Origin: Edaphochlamys debaryana
Lineage: Eukaryota; Chlorophyta; Chlorophyceae; Chlamydomonadales
Assembly (NCBI GenBank): GCA_016858145.1
Contig: JAEHOE010000026.1
Coordinates: 558,001 to 622,000 of the forward strand
Length of the DNA: 64,000 nt
Reading direction: 5' to 3'
Shown: one piece after another, positions 44,408-56,024 of the stretch
Numbering within the stretch: the stretch's first letter is position 1
Layout of the letters: the number at the start of each line of letters is the position of its first letter
Made by a program: the position numbers and the translations under genes
Notes under the pieces: generated by a model
What the model saw: only the letters and a program-made list of their open reading frames with translations
Databases searched by the model: none
What the model was told of the DNA's origin: nothing

Positions 44408-47400
44408 ATGCTGCGAGCCCACTTGCTGCCGACCCCCGGGGGCTCTGACCTCAGGGATCGTGTGGGCGCTGGCCCTGCCGCTGCGCCACCGTGGGCGCCA
44501 GTTCGTGGCATCGAGCAGGCCGAGGGTGCCGGAGCCCCATGGCTGCCGCCTGGGGGCAATATGGGCAGCACCGCAACTAACACACAACCTTTAGCGGCAC
44601 AGCTGGTGAGAGTAGAATGGGACAAAATGATCATGCGGTGGCACCGCCGGTTGCCCAGCAGCGCCCCAGGGGCTTCCCTGACGCTGTGGCCCACCGCCCG
44701 CTGACCCTGGCCTGACCCCGCAGGTGGCCCTGCTCTGCAGATGGCCGCCGCCGCAGCAGCATCACCACCATCACGGGCTGCAGCAGCGGCCGCAGTCCGC
44801 AGCCGGAAGAGTCCCACCCCACCCCGCCACCGCACTAGCGACCGCTGCTGCAGCTGCTGCTCGCAGCAGCGGCTCGACCGGTGCAAGTGCCCACCCCCTG
44901 GGCCTCGCAGGCGGCTACGCGGCAGCAGGCCCCCGGTTGGCCACCGCGGTCCCTGCGGGGGCCTGGGGCCAGGGACCAGTCCCCGCAGGGCTTCCTGTGG
45001 CTCCGCCGGAGGGGAACACCGGCCGCAAGCGGGGCAGGACAGCAGCAGGCCGCCGCACGGCGGATGGCGGCGGCGAGGATGAGCAAGCCCTGAAGGAGCA
45101 GCGGCGAGAGGACGACGAGCTCACGAAAGCGGCGCAGGTGCTTGCAGACCTGAATGGCGCAATGCCTGCGGCGGGGTTGGGGGCGGAGGCGGAGGCGGCG
45201 CCCGGACTGGAGGCAGCAGGGGCGCTCGCCCCTGGGGTGCAAGAGGCTCGCCGCAGCGCTGCGGCGGCGGCAGAGGTGGCGGAGCTTCGACGGCAGCTGG
45301 CGAAGGCGCAGCAGGGCTGGGACAGCGCTAAGGCGGAGGCGGTGGCCCTTGGGGGGCAGCTGGCAGAGGAGAAGCAGCGCCGGCGCAGCGCTGAGGAGGC
45401 GGTGGAGGCCCTTGGGGGAGGACTGGCAGCGGCGGAGAAGGAGGCGGAGGACCTTCGCGGGGAGCTGGCAGCGGCGAAGCAGGCGCGGGACAGCGCTGAG
45501 GCGGAGGCGGAGGCCCTTCGAAGGGACCTTGCTGGGGAGGCGAAGGCCCGCAGCAGCGCTGTGGCGGACGTGGGCGAGCTTCAAGTGAAAGTTTTGGTGG
45601 CGGAGCAGGCCAAGCGTAACGCTGAGACGGATGTGTGGCAACTCAAAGAAAAGCTGGGAAGGGCGCAGGAGCGCTGGGGCAGCGCTTGGGAGGCAGCGAA
45701 GGCTGCCACCCGCCGCGCGGAGGCGGCGGAAGCGCAAGCAGATAGCGCTGAGGATGCACGGCAGGCAGCCACCCGCCGCGCAGAGGCGGCGGAAGCGCAA
45801 GCAGATAGCGCTAAGAAGGCACAGCAGGCAGCAGAGGATAAGGCCCGCCAGGCCGCTGAGGCGGTGAAGATGCTCGCAGCGATCGCTCGAAGACGGCTGG
45901 CGGAGGCGGAGGCCCGGAAGGTGGAGGGGGGCTGTCGCAGCCGCTCAAGCACAGCCTGACGAGGAGCCGGTAGCGCAACCGACGCATCTTGAGCAGGCGG
46001 CGGCGGCCAACCCCTGTGCGGCTGAGGGGCTCTCCGCGGCCGCGGGGGCGGGGCCCTCATCAGGGGAGGCCGGGCAGCTCGCTGCAGGGGCGGGGGCTGC
46101 ATCGGCCGCCGCCCAGCCGCCCGCTGTGGAGGGCGAGGCGGCGGCACCATTGCAGGGCAGCGGCCCCTGCCCCGCAGTGGAGGCGGCGGGGTCTGCCCCG
46201 GCCGCTGCCGGGCCCTTGCCCGCCGCGCCTGCTGTGGGGCCCTCGCCTCGCGGGTCCGCGCCTGAAGGGGCCTCCCCTCCGGCGGTGGCGGCTGGGGGGT
46301 CAATACCTGCCGCGGCCACCACACCCGGCCAGGCCGCACGTCCGGCGGTGGTGCCTGCCGTGCTGGCACCTGCCCCCTGTGCTGAGGACGAGGAGATGCC
46401 GGAGCAGCAGCAGGAGGAGCCGGAGCAGCAGCATCCTCATCTTCAGCAGCAGCTGCCGGCGGTGGCAGAGGCCCAGAAGGTGGAGGGGGCGACGGCAGCC
46501 GCGCAAGCACAGGAGCAGCAGCAGCAGCAGCCGGAGCCGGACCCGCCGGCCGCCGCCCAGGAGGTAAGGGCGCACGTGCTGGGTGCACCTTGCCGTATCA
46601 CCTTGAGCCAACGCTCAGACCCTCCATCCATGTGCTTGCTTGATTGATGGGACGCGTGCTTGGCCCATGCATGCATGCAGGGAGTCTGGACACCTCTCCA
46701 CTCTGCCGCTTGGAACGGTGACGTGGCAAAGGTTGAGGCGCTCATCAAAGGCGGCGGGGCGAACGTGGATGCGAGAAACAAGGTGTGTGAATGGGGCAGG
46801 ACATCGACTCTTTCGGCCTCCCTAACTATTGACGCAACCAGCCCCCTTACCGCGCCGCCGCCGCTTACGGTTTAGCAGAGGCACTTGGCCCTTCAGGCAC
46901 TTCTCCCAACCTCTGCCTGCTGACTGCTGCTCGCTCTCCCTTGCGCCCACATCTACTCTCCCCTTGCATTTGGGATCGGGAGACAACCCTTTCCTGTCGT
47001 GTGCAGCCTGTGCGGTCAGTTGGCCCTTGTCTGCCCAACCATCCCCGCTGTTCCCTTGCACATGCAGTCTGGTCGCACCCCCCTCCACCTCGCGGCCTCC
47101 AGCGGCCACTTGACGGTGGTCGAGGCGCTGGTCCGAGACGGTGCGGACGTCGAGGCGGTAAACGAGGTATGCGGAAAGGAGGGTACCAGCCCGTGGGGCA
47201 CACGAAACCGTCCAGGGGGGACTGTTATCAGTAGGTTGACTGACGGCACCCAGGCAAGGTGCTTACTTGTAGGTTGAAGCCTGAAACGGATTGCGTGCCG
47301 GGTTCTCCGTGCGGTCTAAGCATCCGCTCCCTCGCACACCCCTTTGCCCATGCAGGACGGGCGGACAGCCCTCCACGCAGCCGCCTGCAAAGGCCACGCG

Positions 47401-48181
47401 GAGGTGGTCGAGGTGCTGCTGGCCACGGGGAGGGCGGACGCGTCCACGTACGTGGAGGCGGCAGACAAGGTATGTAGGGTTTGGGGGGGGCAAGGGCAGA
47501 TTGCGAGGAAGGGGGACATCAAGTTGCAACACATCACTGTTGGGGGCATACAAGGGGGGTGCGTGTGGGGCACAACGATGGATCATGTTTTGCCCGTGCC
47601 GATATGTGTACTTCGCAGGGAAGAGGCAGATCGTGTGCGTGCGTCTAGGTCCTGCGCTCGTGCTCCTGCTGGTGCGCGCCGGAGTCTGTCTCTCTTACGC
47701 CTTCCGCCCCCAGTCTGTCTAGGTTCTGTCTAAGCTCGTGCTGGTGTGCGCGGAAGTCTCGGCTGACGGTTGTCGACCGCTCCTGTCTCTGACGCCGTCG
47801 TCCCAGGCTGACGGGGGCTCGCCCTTATTCTCTGCCATCCCCGCAGGGCGGGTGGACGCCGCTCGAACACGCTGCTCTCTTCGGTCACGTGGAGGTGGTG
47901 CGGGCGCTGCTGCGCGCGGGAGCGGACCAGGCTACGGGGACGGTGAGGGCAGGGCCGCCGGGCGTGGGGTGGACTGCAGATGCGTGGGCGTTCCTACTCT
48001 GCAGCCCGCGCCTGATTGCATGTGCTGCCTGCTTGTGCTTCCCCAACAACAGGACTGGTGCAAGAAGGCGCTGCGCTGGGCATGGGGGGAGTCCCGCACG
48101 GAGATCGTAGCGCTCCTTGAGGAAGCGGCGACGCGGGCGGTGCCAGGCGGAGGCGGCAGCAGCTCCGGAATGCCGCCCTAA
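44408..48181 (+). pseudogene. ANK-B: coiled-coil/ankyrin gene with frameshift
   Basis: Exons correspond to ANK-A: 44408-44605, 44724-46563, 46681-46782, 47068-47166, 47356-47469, 47847-47942, 48053-48181. One extra G in the run at about 45925-45931 (copy A has one fewer at 38851-38857) shifts the frame, giving a stop at 45959 after KVEGGCRSRSSTA, at the end of the coiled coil and before all ankyrin repeats. The last exon ends GGGSSSGMPP, the likely original C-terminus. If the extra G is a sequencing error in a homopolymer, this is an intact gene. Confidence 0.8.
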
Positions 48182-48933
48182 GTCGCCGCATGCGGAGTGC
48201 TAGAGGCCACAGCAGGGCAGACATGGGGTTCGCCATGCTTCTTTGGTCTTGCGACTCTGGCCTGGGCAGCTTGGGAGCAAGTTTCCGACGAGGTCCCCAA
48301 GGCGGGGCCGGGGTCAACCGTCGTGCAGCAGTCAGGACAGCGTGTCAGCGTGAGCGCGGGCACCTCCAGTAGATATGACTGGGGTGGCGGGTCTTTCGGG
48401 CAGGATGGCTGAGCGGGCTTTGACCATTGGGTTGGCCTTGCCCCCGTGCTCGAGGGTAGGCGCATGGTGATAGGTAGTCTGATAGCGGCCCACGCGTGGA
48501 GATCATCTGGCAGGATGGCGGGCTCTTTCTATCGGAGTGGCTAACGGCTGGGAGCTGCCGCAGTTGTGCCAAGATACGGAATGGCTGGTGCGTTTAGGAT
48601 GCGTAGGGTGGGCGCGTGATACGTTTTAGTTCAGTTGTGAGCAGGCCGGTGTATTTAGGGAGCACCCAGTGGGAAGCTAGAATGCGAGCGCGCGCTCAGG
48701 CCGGTGTGTTTAGGGAGCACCCAATGGGAAGCGAGAATGCGAGCGCGTGCTATGCAGCAGAGTAGGCCGGTGTGTGTGGCCCGCCAAAGGGACAGCAGGC
48801 CGGGTGGGCACCTAAGCAAAAAGGCAGCAGACCGCGGTTGACGTGCCCCTTATAATACCGGCGGGAGTGATGCAGCTCCTTGACGGCAAGGAGTTGTCGC
48901 AGGTGTGCTGGGATGTACGTGGAGATGCGTTTT

Positions 48934-48993
48934 GGGGCTGAGCCCCCGGCGCGCAGCGCCTGGCGCGGAGCGCCAGCCGGGGGGCTCAGCCCT
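48934..48993. repeat. Long hairpin (inverted repeat)
   Basis: GGGCTGAGCCCCCGGC ... GCCGGGGGGCTCAGCCC, arms of about 17 bp with a GCGCAGCGCCTGGCGC loop that can itself pair. The GGGGCTCAGCCC phrase recurs at about 49209. Typical of a small dispersed inverted-repeat element; could also act as a transcript terminator structure. Confidence 0.7.
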
Positions 48994-49014
48994 CTATGAT
49001 TACCCCGTGTCGGT

Positions 49015-49045
49015 GTCCGTCCGTCCGTCCGTCCGTGTGTGCCTG
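49015..49045. repeat. (GTCC)n microsatellite
   Basis: Short GTCCGTCCGTCC run followed by GTGTGTG. Simple sequence repeat. Confidence 0.85.
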
Positions 49046-49486
49046 CGTCACGCAAGAACATGCGATTCACGCCCAGCTCGCGGTGCCACAAGCTCGAGTT
49101 TCCTTATCCCTATCGCTTGTGATTAAGAGCGTGGAAAGTTATCGACCCTGCGCTGGCTGTGATCGACCAGACCAGTATCGGCCCAGTCTAGACCAGGCAC
49201 TCCTGTTGTTTGGGGCTCAGCCCTTTTCCCTGTCCTGAGGAGGACAGACACCCTTGTTTGCTGAAGTAGTGACCCAACAGACACTGCCCGTGCCATTGCG
49301 GGAGGGTGTGAGTAGCACTGCAAAGACGCACGTGTTGATACCCGGTGTCAGGCGCCGACCCATCAGCAATCTTGCAGCCTATCCGTCTCTCTGTCTGAGC
49401 GGGCCCCAACACATCATCAGGCCCCCAGGTCTCCCCCGCTCCTTGCAACCAACCCTCCATGCATGCGGCAACTAACCCCGTCTCCC

Positions 49487-50570
49487 TCACTGCACCGACC
49501 AGCAGCCAATTTGCCACCACTCCAGCTCCTGCCCATCCGGCCCCTCCACATCGGCCCCCGCACCCCCACCGCCCTGCCCCTACCCCTGCTGCTGAAGGGA
49601 CCTCCCCCCCGCCGGCGTGCTCGCCCCCGGTCCCCCGCCGTACGCGCCGTGGTCCCTGCCCCCTCCGTTCCCTCCAACGCTGCCCGTACCCAGCCCCGAC
49701 CCGTGCGGATTGTTGAAAGGGCTGCCAAAGGGCGTACGGCACCCCGTGCCGCCGCCGGGGCTCATCAGGTCGGGCGGCGGCGCGGGAGTCAAACGGCCCC
49801 GCGCCCACCGCTCCGCACGTGACGAAGGCGGTACGACGGGCGCCACGTGCATGACGGGCGTGGGCACGGTCCACGCCACGTCTTACTTGGTGACCCTCAG
49901 TACGACCAGCGGCATGGCTGCCTGCAGCATGTTCTGCCACGCCAGCAGCTGTTTGATGACGGCCCCGACCCATCCCCCTCTCCTTGCGCCTGAACTCAGC
50001 GCAGGCTCCACTCCGGCGCCAGAATCAGCCCCCAATCCCGATCCAGATCCGGGCCCCCCGTCCGGCTGCCGCCCCAGGGCCTCCAGCAGGTGCGGCGGCG
50101 GCTGTGGGTACTCCCCCAGGGCCTGGGGCGAGGGGTCCACCCCCAGCAGGTTCCAGGTGGAGAGGTGGAGCGACTCGAGGTGGGGCAGGCCGCACAGAAC
50201 GGAGGCCAGACTGGGAGGTGGGCGCTAAGGGGCGACAGAGAGGAAGACGGGAGGGGAGGTGATGCCGTAGAGAGGAAGGCGAGGGGGGCCCAAGTGCAAG
50301 CACGACGCCGCACGGGTGCAGCTGAGGGCCGGACATTAGGGCCATGAGGGCCGAGAACCCCTGGCATTCACGTTCAGGTCGGGCTAGGTCGATGTTCTCG
50401 CCCGTCACAACTTCGATCTTCCATAAGAAGCCCAGAACCCAGAATCCAAGATGCGCCCCCAGCCTCCTCACCCGCGGCCTCCTCCGAGAGCTGGATCAGG
50501 GGGTTGGGGTCGCCCGGGGCGGGGACCCTCCATGCGTGGCCGGGACTCATGTGCAACTCCAGTCGCACCT
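49487..50570 (-). pseudogene. Internally deleted copy of the F-box/leucine-rich gene
   Basis: From right to left: an exon-8-like piece (RLELHMSPGHAWRVPAPGDP, about 50568-50465), an exon-11-like start (LASVLCGLPHLESLHLSTWN region with SPQALGEYPQPPPHLLEALG, about 50210-50000), then directly exon-15 sequence (KQLLAWQNMLQAAMPLVVLR to GCWSVQ and the TGA at 49489-49487). Exons 9, 10 and 12-14 are missing, and exon 11 is fused within the coding sequence to exon 15 near 49960. Compare the complete gene at 56025-62628. Likely non-functional. Confidence 0.8.
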
Positions 50571-51575
50571 GCCGTGGGGCCGGGGGCGGTGCCGTGCAGA
50601 GGCCGGGCCCGATGGGCCGATGGCGGGGGCGAGCGCCATTGACTGCCCCTCCTCATCCTCCAGGCACTCCTCGCGCACGAGACGGGCATGTCGACACCCT
50701 GAGATGCAATGACCCCCGTGAGGCTGGAATTGAAAGTGCCTAAAGCGCAGCCTCCAGGGCGGAGGCGGGGCCGGCGTCTGCGGGGCCCGATGGCGGGAAC
50801 GCCATAAACTACCCCAGCTCCTCCTCACACTTATTGTAGGCACTCAGCTGCTCTCCACGCGTTCCAACCCTTCGTGCAGCTCGCTTTTACGTCGCACTCG
50901 CCTTTGCAGCCATCTCCAACTGCAACCCAGCTGGCCCGCAAGGTCTGGCGCTGGCCAGGAAGACACACTTAAGCTCATAGTACTAAGACGCCACGCTCGT
51001 GAGCAACCGAGCGAGAGGCCACGGGCAAATGCTATCGCAGTAACCGCAACAGCGACCAGGGTAACCCGCCGGGCGAGGCGTGGCTACATCGTCTGCCTTA
51101 CTTCAAACCGCACTTGACTTAGTGGGTTGCCGGTTGACGGAACGCAGCACTTCGGTCGCGATCCCACTTCGTGAGTGCAGAATGAACTTGTGCACTGGCG
51201 TGGGCATGGGCGATCTTGTGCCCGCATGTTGGCCTGATGCAAGCGCTCTTGGTCCGTAGGCAATGGCTCGGGGTTTTCCTGACGCTGTGCCCGGGGGCCC
51301 CCCCTCCCCCCCGCCTGGCCCGCGCTGCCAGGTCGAGCCAGGTCGCCATGCTTTCTCGAGGGTCACGTGAGCAGCCGGAGCAGCAGCAGCTGCTGACAGC
51401 AGCCGGGCGTGGCAACGCCCCCAGAGCTGCAGCACTGGCAGCCGCTGCCGCAGCGGCTGCCTCCGACAGAGCCGCCCTTCGCGGCTGTGGTGCTAGTGCT
51501 CCTCCCTGCTGGGGCCTCGCAGCCGACGGCTTCACGGCAGCAGGCTACCCCCAGGGAGGCTAACCCTGGGCGAAC
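50571..51575. other. Intergenic and possible 5' region of ANK-C
   Basis: A frame at 51216-51563 (Ala-rich, Gln/Pro-rich) resembles the disordered N-terminus of ANK-A but ends in a stop just before the ANK-C start. No separate gene recognised. Confidence 0.4.
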
Positions 51576-54500
51576 ATGTTGCCGTGGGGGCCCGCGGCCC
51601 AGGGCCCGGGCCCCGCAGTGCCTGCTGCGGCGCCGCAGGAGGGGAACGCCGGCCACAGGCGGGGCCGGGGGGCAGCAGGCCACACGGGTTGCGGCAGCGG
51701 GGATGAGCGAGCCCCCAAGGCCCGGCGGCTAGAGGGCGAGGAGGGGATGCAGGCGATAACAGCGGACGGAGCGGCGCGGGTGCTTGCAGGCCTGCACGGC
51801 GCGATGCCTGCGGGGGCCAGGGAGGTGGCGGTGGCGGCAGGGATGGCGCAAGGGGCCCACCGCGCTGAGGCTGTGGTGGCGGCCCTCCAGGCGCAGCTGG
51901 CAGCGCAGCAGGAGCTGAACACCAGGGCGGTGGCGGTGGTGGCGGGCCTTCAGGAAAAGCTGGCGGAGGCGCAGAAGGGCTGGGACAGCGCTAAGGCGGC
52001 GGCGGCGGCAGCCAACAGCCGTGCGGAGGAGGCGGAATCGCAAGCAGCGGCGGATCGAAAGGACCGGCTCTGGGCTCAGGAGGAGACGGCGGCCGTTCGA
52101 CAGAAGCTATGGAGGAGCAGCAGGGCCGCCGCAGCGCTGAGGCGGGGAGGGAGGATCTACGAAGGGAACTGAAAGCGGCGCAGGAAGCCCCGCGCGGCGC
52201 TGAGGCGGCACTGGCAGTCGCTCGGGCGCAGCTGGCAGCGGCAATGGGCGTGGGCCGTGCTGAGGAGGCGGCGGCGGCAGCCACCCGCCGTGAGGAGGTG
52301 GGCGCACAAGCAGCGGTGGCCGCGGGGGCGGGGAGCTCGCCAAATGTGGCCAGGCGAGTTCGGACCCCGCACCGCGAGGAGGAGGCCGGGGCACAAACAG
52401 CGGGGGCCAGCCCCGCTGCGGTCGTGGGACGCTCCGCGGCTGGGGGGGCGGGGCCGACCTCAGCCGAGGAGGCGGGGGCTGCGCCGGCCGCCGCCCAGCC
52501 GCCCGCTGTGGAGAGCGAGGCGGCGGCACCAGTGCAGGGCAGCGGCCCCTGCCCCGCAGTGGAGGCGGCGGGGTCTGTCCCAGGTGCTTCCGGGCCGCCG
52601 CGGTCTCGCCTGCTGTGGGGCTCTCGCCTCAGGGTTCCGGTTCAGGGCCGCCCCCTCCGGCGGTGGCGGCTGGGGGGTCAGTACCTGCCGCGGCCACCAC
52701 ACCCGGCCAGGCCGCACGTCCGGCGGTGGTGCCTGCCGTGCTGGCACCTGCCCCCTGCGCGGCGGACGCGGTGATGGAGGTGCAGGAGCAGGAGCGGCCG
52801 GAGCCGCCGGCCACCACCGAGCGGGTAAGGGCGCACGTGCGGGGTGCACCTTGCCGTATCACCCTAACGCTCAGACTCTCCATCCACTACACTGCTGGAT
52901 TGGTGGGACGCGTGCTTGGCCCATGCATGCATGCAGGGGGCCTGGACAGGTCTGCATGGAGCTGCTTGGAGCGGGGACGTGGGGAAGGTTGAGGCGCTCA
53001 TCGGAGGCGGGGCGACAGTGGATGCGAGGGAGAAGGTGCGTGCTAGCGGGATCGGGAAACAACCTAGTAGTCCTAGTAGTGCCTGAAGGCGCTCATCGAA
53101 GGCGGGGCGAACGTGGAGGCGAGAAACACGGTGGATGGATGGGGCAGCAGGGCAACAACTCTTTCGGCCTCCCTAACTATTGACGCAACCGGCCCCTTAC
53201 CGCGCCGCCGCTTACGGTTGAGCAGAGGCACTTGGCCCTTCAGGCACTTCTCCCAACCCCTGTGCCTGCTGACTGCTGCTCGCTATCCCTTGCGCCCACA
53301 TCTACTTTTCCCTTGTACTTGGGATCGGGAGACAACCCTTTTCTGTCGTGTGCAGCCTCTATGGTCAGTTGGCCCTTGCCTGCCCAACCATTCCCCTCAC
53401 CGACTGTCCTTCTGTTTGGAGGTCATTCTTGGGCCGTGCCCATGCCTGCTGTTCCCTTGCACATGCAGTTTGGTCGCACCCCCCTCCACGTCGCCGCCTC
53501 CAGAGGCCACGCGGATGTGGTCGAGGTGCTTCTGGACAGGGGGAAGGCGAAGGTGGAGGCGACAGACAAGGTGGGCGCATGCACGGTCAAACGGCCCCAT
53601 GAGATGACGCCAGAAACGGAGCGTCCCTAAGCATCCCTCGCACACACCCTTGCACACACAGAACTGGAAGACCGCCCTCCACGTCGCTGCTCTCGAAGGC
53701 CACGGGGCGGTGGTCGAGGTGCTGCTGGACAAGGGGGAGGCAAAGGTGGACAAGGTGGACAAGGTGGGTGCGAGGGTCTCGTGGCTAGGGTAGTCATTAT
53801 CCATGCTTGCCTGGAGTGCACCGTCAGATAGACCCGGCGAGGGCGGCCGATTGCTGACCCTCACCTTCTGAGGAGGAACATGCATCACCTCTCCCGCTCC
53901 CGCAGTCTGGGCGCAAAAGTCTCCGGTACATACACGCAAGGCACCATCCCCATTCAGCACCGCCCAGCCCTTCTCCCTGCTGCCCGCTTCCCAACGCTCT
54001 GCGCCGCACAACGCTCCGGCCGCTGGTGACACTCTTGGTCCTCTGCCCCTACACGTGCAGCTAGGGTGGACCGCCCTCCAATGCGCCGCCTCTCAAGACC
54101 ACGCGGGGGTGGTCAAGGCGCTGCTGGCCAGGGGGGCCAACGTGGAAGCGAAGTGCGAGGTGGGTGCGAGGAGCAAGGGGCAGCTTGTGGGGGCATGGCC
54201 ATGGCGCTACTGGACAAGGAGGAGCCGGGATCTGAGGCATCACTGACCCGTGTGAATTGGCGGGTCTAGCCTTGTCCGTGTCCGGCACAAGGGATAGAAC
54301 GAGTCCGCCTGGGTTGTGTGCTGTTGCGTGTGCGTGTGCGCCGGAGTCTCGACTGACGGTTGCCGACCGCTCCTGTCACGGACGCCGTCGCAGCACGGAT
54401 GGACGCCGCTCATGCGGGCTGCTTACAACGGCCACGTGGAGGCGGTGCGGGCAATGCTGCGCGGTGCAGCCGACCAGGCTGTGGGGACGGTGAGGGCAAG

Positions 54501-55023
54501 GCCGGGCGTGGGGTTGACGGTGGGTGCGTAAGCATGCCTACCCTGCAACCGCGCCCTTGCTAGCATACATGTACTACCTGTTTGCGCCGACCCCCCCCCC
54601 CCGACACGCACACGGCAGGACTGGTACACGAGGGCGCTGGAGGCCGCCCGGCGGTGGTCCCTCGCGGAGGTCGTGGCGCTCCTCGAGGAAGCGGTGCGGC
54701 AAGCGAGGCGGCAGCAGCGCCGGAGTGCCGCCCTGAATGGCCTCAATGCGAATGGACCGAAGCCCCAGCAGGGCGGACATGGGGTTCGCCATGCTTCTTG
54801 GCCCCGCTCATGGAGGCGAAAGGGGGCGCTGCACGGGCGGGCCGGCCTGGAGACCCACCACAGCCAGCTGCACGGCATGCGGTGCCCCGGGGCCGCCCTT
54901 GCCCTCAGAGGGGCCAGCGAGCGAGGGGCGGCTGGAAAGGCGCGGCGGATGAGCGGTGGGCGCTTGGGGCAGCTGCGCCGGGCAGCCAAGCGCAGGGCTG
55001 GGCTTATGAAGGTCGGGACATGA
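51576..55023 (+). pseudogene. ANK-C: third coiled-coil/ankyrin gene, twice frameshifted
   Basis: Homologous to ANK-A/B. The coiled-coil exon runs about 51576-52824, but the family frame jumps near 52109 (AVRQKL to EEQQGRRSAEAGREDLRREL) and again near 52600 (before PPPPAVAAGGSVPAAATTPG). Ankyrin exons follow, one repeat each: 52937-53035 (AWTGLHGAAWSGDVGKVEAL), 53470-53570 (GRTPLHVAASRGHADVVEVL), 53662-53764 (KTALHVAALEGHGAVVEVLL), 54062-54160 (GWTALQCAASQDHAGVVKAL), 54394-54489 (GWTPLMRAAYNGHVEAVRAM). The last exon, about 54620-55023, starts DWYTRALEAARRWSLAEVVA and has a longer basic tail than ANK-B. It has one more repeat than ANK-A. Two indels suggest a pseudogene. Confidence 0.75.
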
Positions 55024-56024
55024 GCTTCCGTGGCCCCCGAGGGGGAGCCGAGTGCGGGGGGGGAGGCAGTCCGTGCACCACCAAGGACGCCGGAGAACTC
55101 GCAGGGCCTGGCACGCGTCTTTGCGTGAGGATGGGTGACGCATGTGGAGGTAGTTCGGGTGGAGGGTGCTTCTATCTGGGGTGGCAGGATGGCTGGGGGG
55201 GCGCTCTGCCTGCCGGGGTGGATGGGCCCCATGCTTTAGGGTAGAACGGTAGATTTAGAGAGGCAGGTTTGGCCCATGCTTGCGGGTCGGTTGGGAGCGA
55301 AAGGTTTGTCGCCTGACGAGGTCGCTGGAGCTGATTGGGGTGGAAGGGGGTAGAGGCTGCGTCAAAGGCAGTAGGCCTCGTGTGCATCGGCGGGCTGTGT
55401 TGGTTGAAGCCAGCAGGATCGGCGGCGGGCGCACAGGTGGTAGACGAACACGGCAACACCTTGCCTTATAAGTCAGGGGAAGGGGAAGTGGCAGACGCGA
55501 AAAGCAGGCCAGCAAAGTGCAGACCCAGGTTCCTTTCCGAACAATCGGGGACTGGTAGGTGCAACCCGCAGTGACGCGGTGACCATGCAACCAGGGCTTT
55601 CGCCAGAGCACTGCAAAGTTGTCCCGAAGCGGTCCCACACACAAGTTACCTGGAGCATGTGACTTGGGAGTGCGGGTCGTGCGCGCAGCGTCTCCGGCGG
55701 CTCGCTAGAGTCCCAGCCCCGCCCAGCATCACCATACAGACCTGTACGTGAAGGGACAAGCGCCGTGGCAGACGCGGAGGGGGCTGATGCGGGTCGGTAC
55801 AGATTCCCGCGGGTCAAGGCCCACGTAAACACCGGCACGCGCCAAGGCCGGGAGCGGTGTGCACTGTTGTGCCGGAACCGACTCATAATCAATTCTGCAA
55901 CCTGTTAGCCTGTGTGAGATGGCCTCAACACAGCACCACCGTGTAATCTGCTTTGCTACGGCACGGCTCATCCAGCCTCCCTCCTCCCTCGCCAACCTCC
56001 ATGCATGCGGCAGCCCCCCCTCCC
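55024..56024. other. Intergenic between convergent ANK-C and the leucine-rich gene
   Basis: No gene recognised. Must contain the 3' untranslated regions and polyadenylation sites of both convergent genes. I saw no clear TGTAA signal in a decisive position. Confidence 0.4.

Larger units (their letters stand above)
41220..48172 (+). repeat. Large direct tandem duplication, copy B
   Basis: Second copy of 34137-41098. It includes the ankyrin remnant (about 41413-42005), spacer with the shortened hairpin motif (about 42149-42198), leucine-rich fragment (about 43043-43231) and ANK-B. Copy B keeps what looks like the ancestral gene end (GMPP and 3' flank shared with ANK-C), so copy A is the one whose 3' end was altered. 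Confidence 0.95.
48182..49486. other. 3' flank of ANK-B and repeat-rich intergenic region
   Basis: 48210-48245 (GACATGGGGTTCGCCATGCT) matches the 3' region of ANK-C (about 54776-54800), so it is shared 3' sequence. Two copies of a unit containing GTTTAGGGAGCACCCA and GAATGCGAGCGCG lie at about 48640-48755. No gene recognised. Confidence 0.6.
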
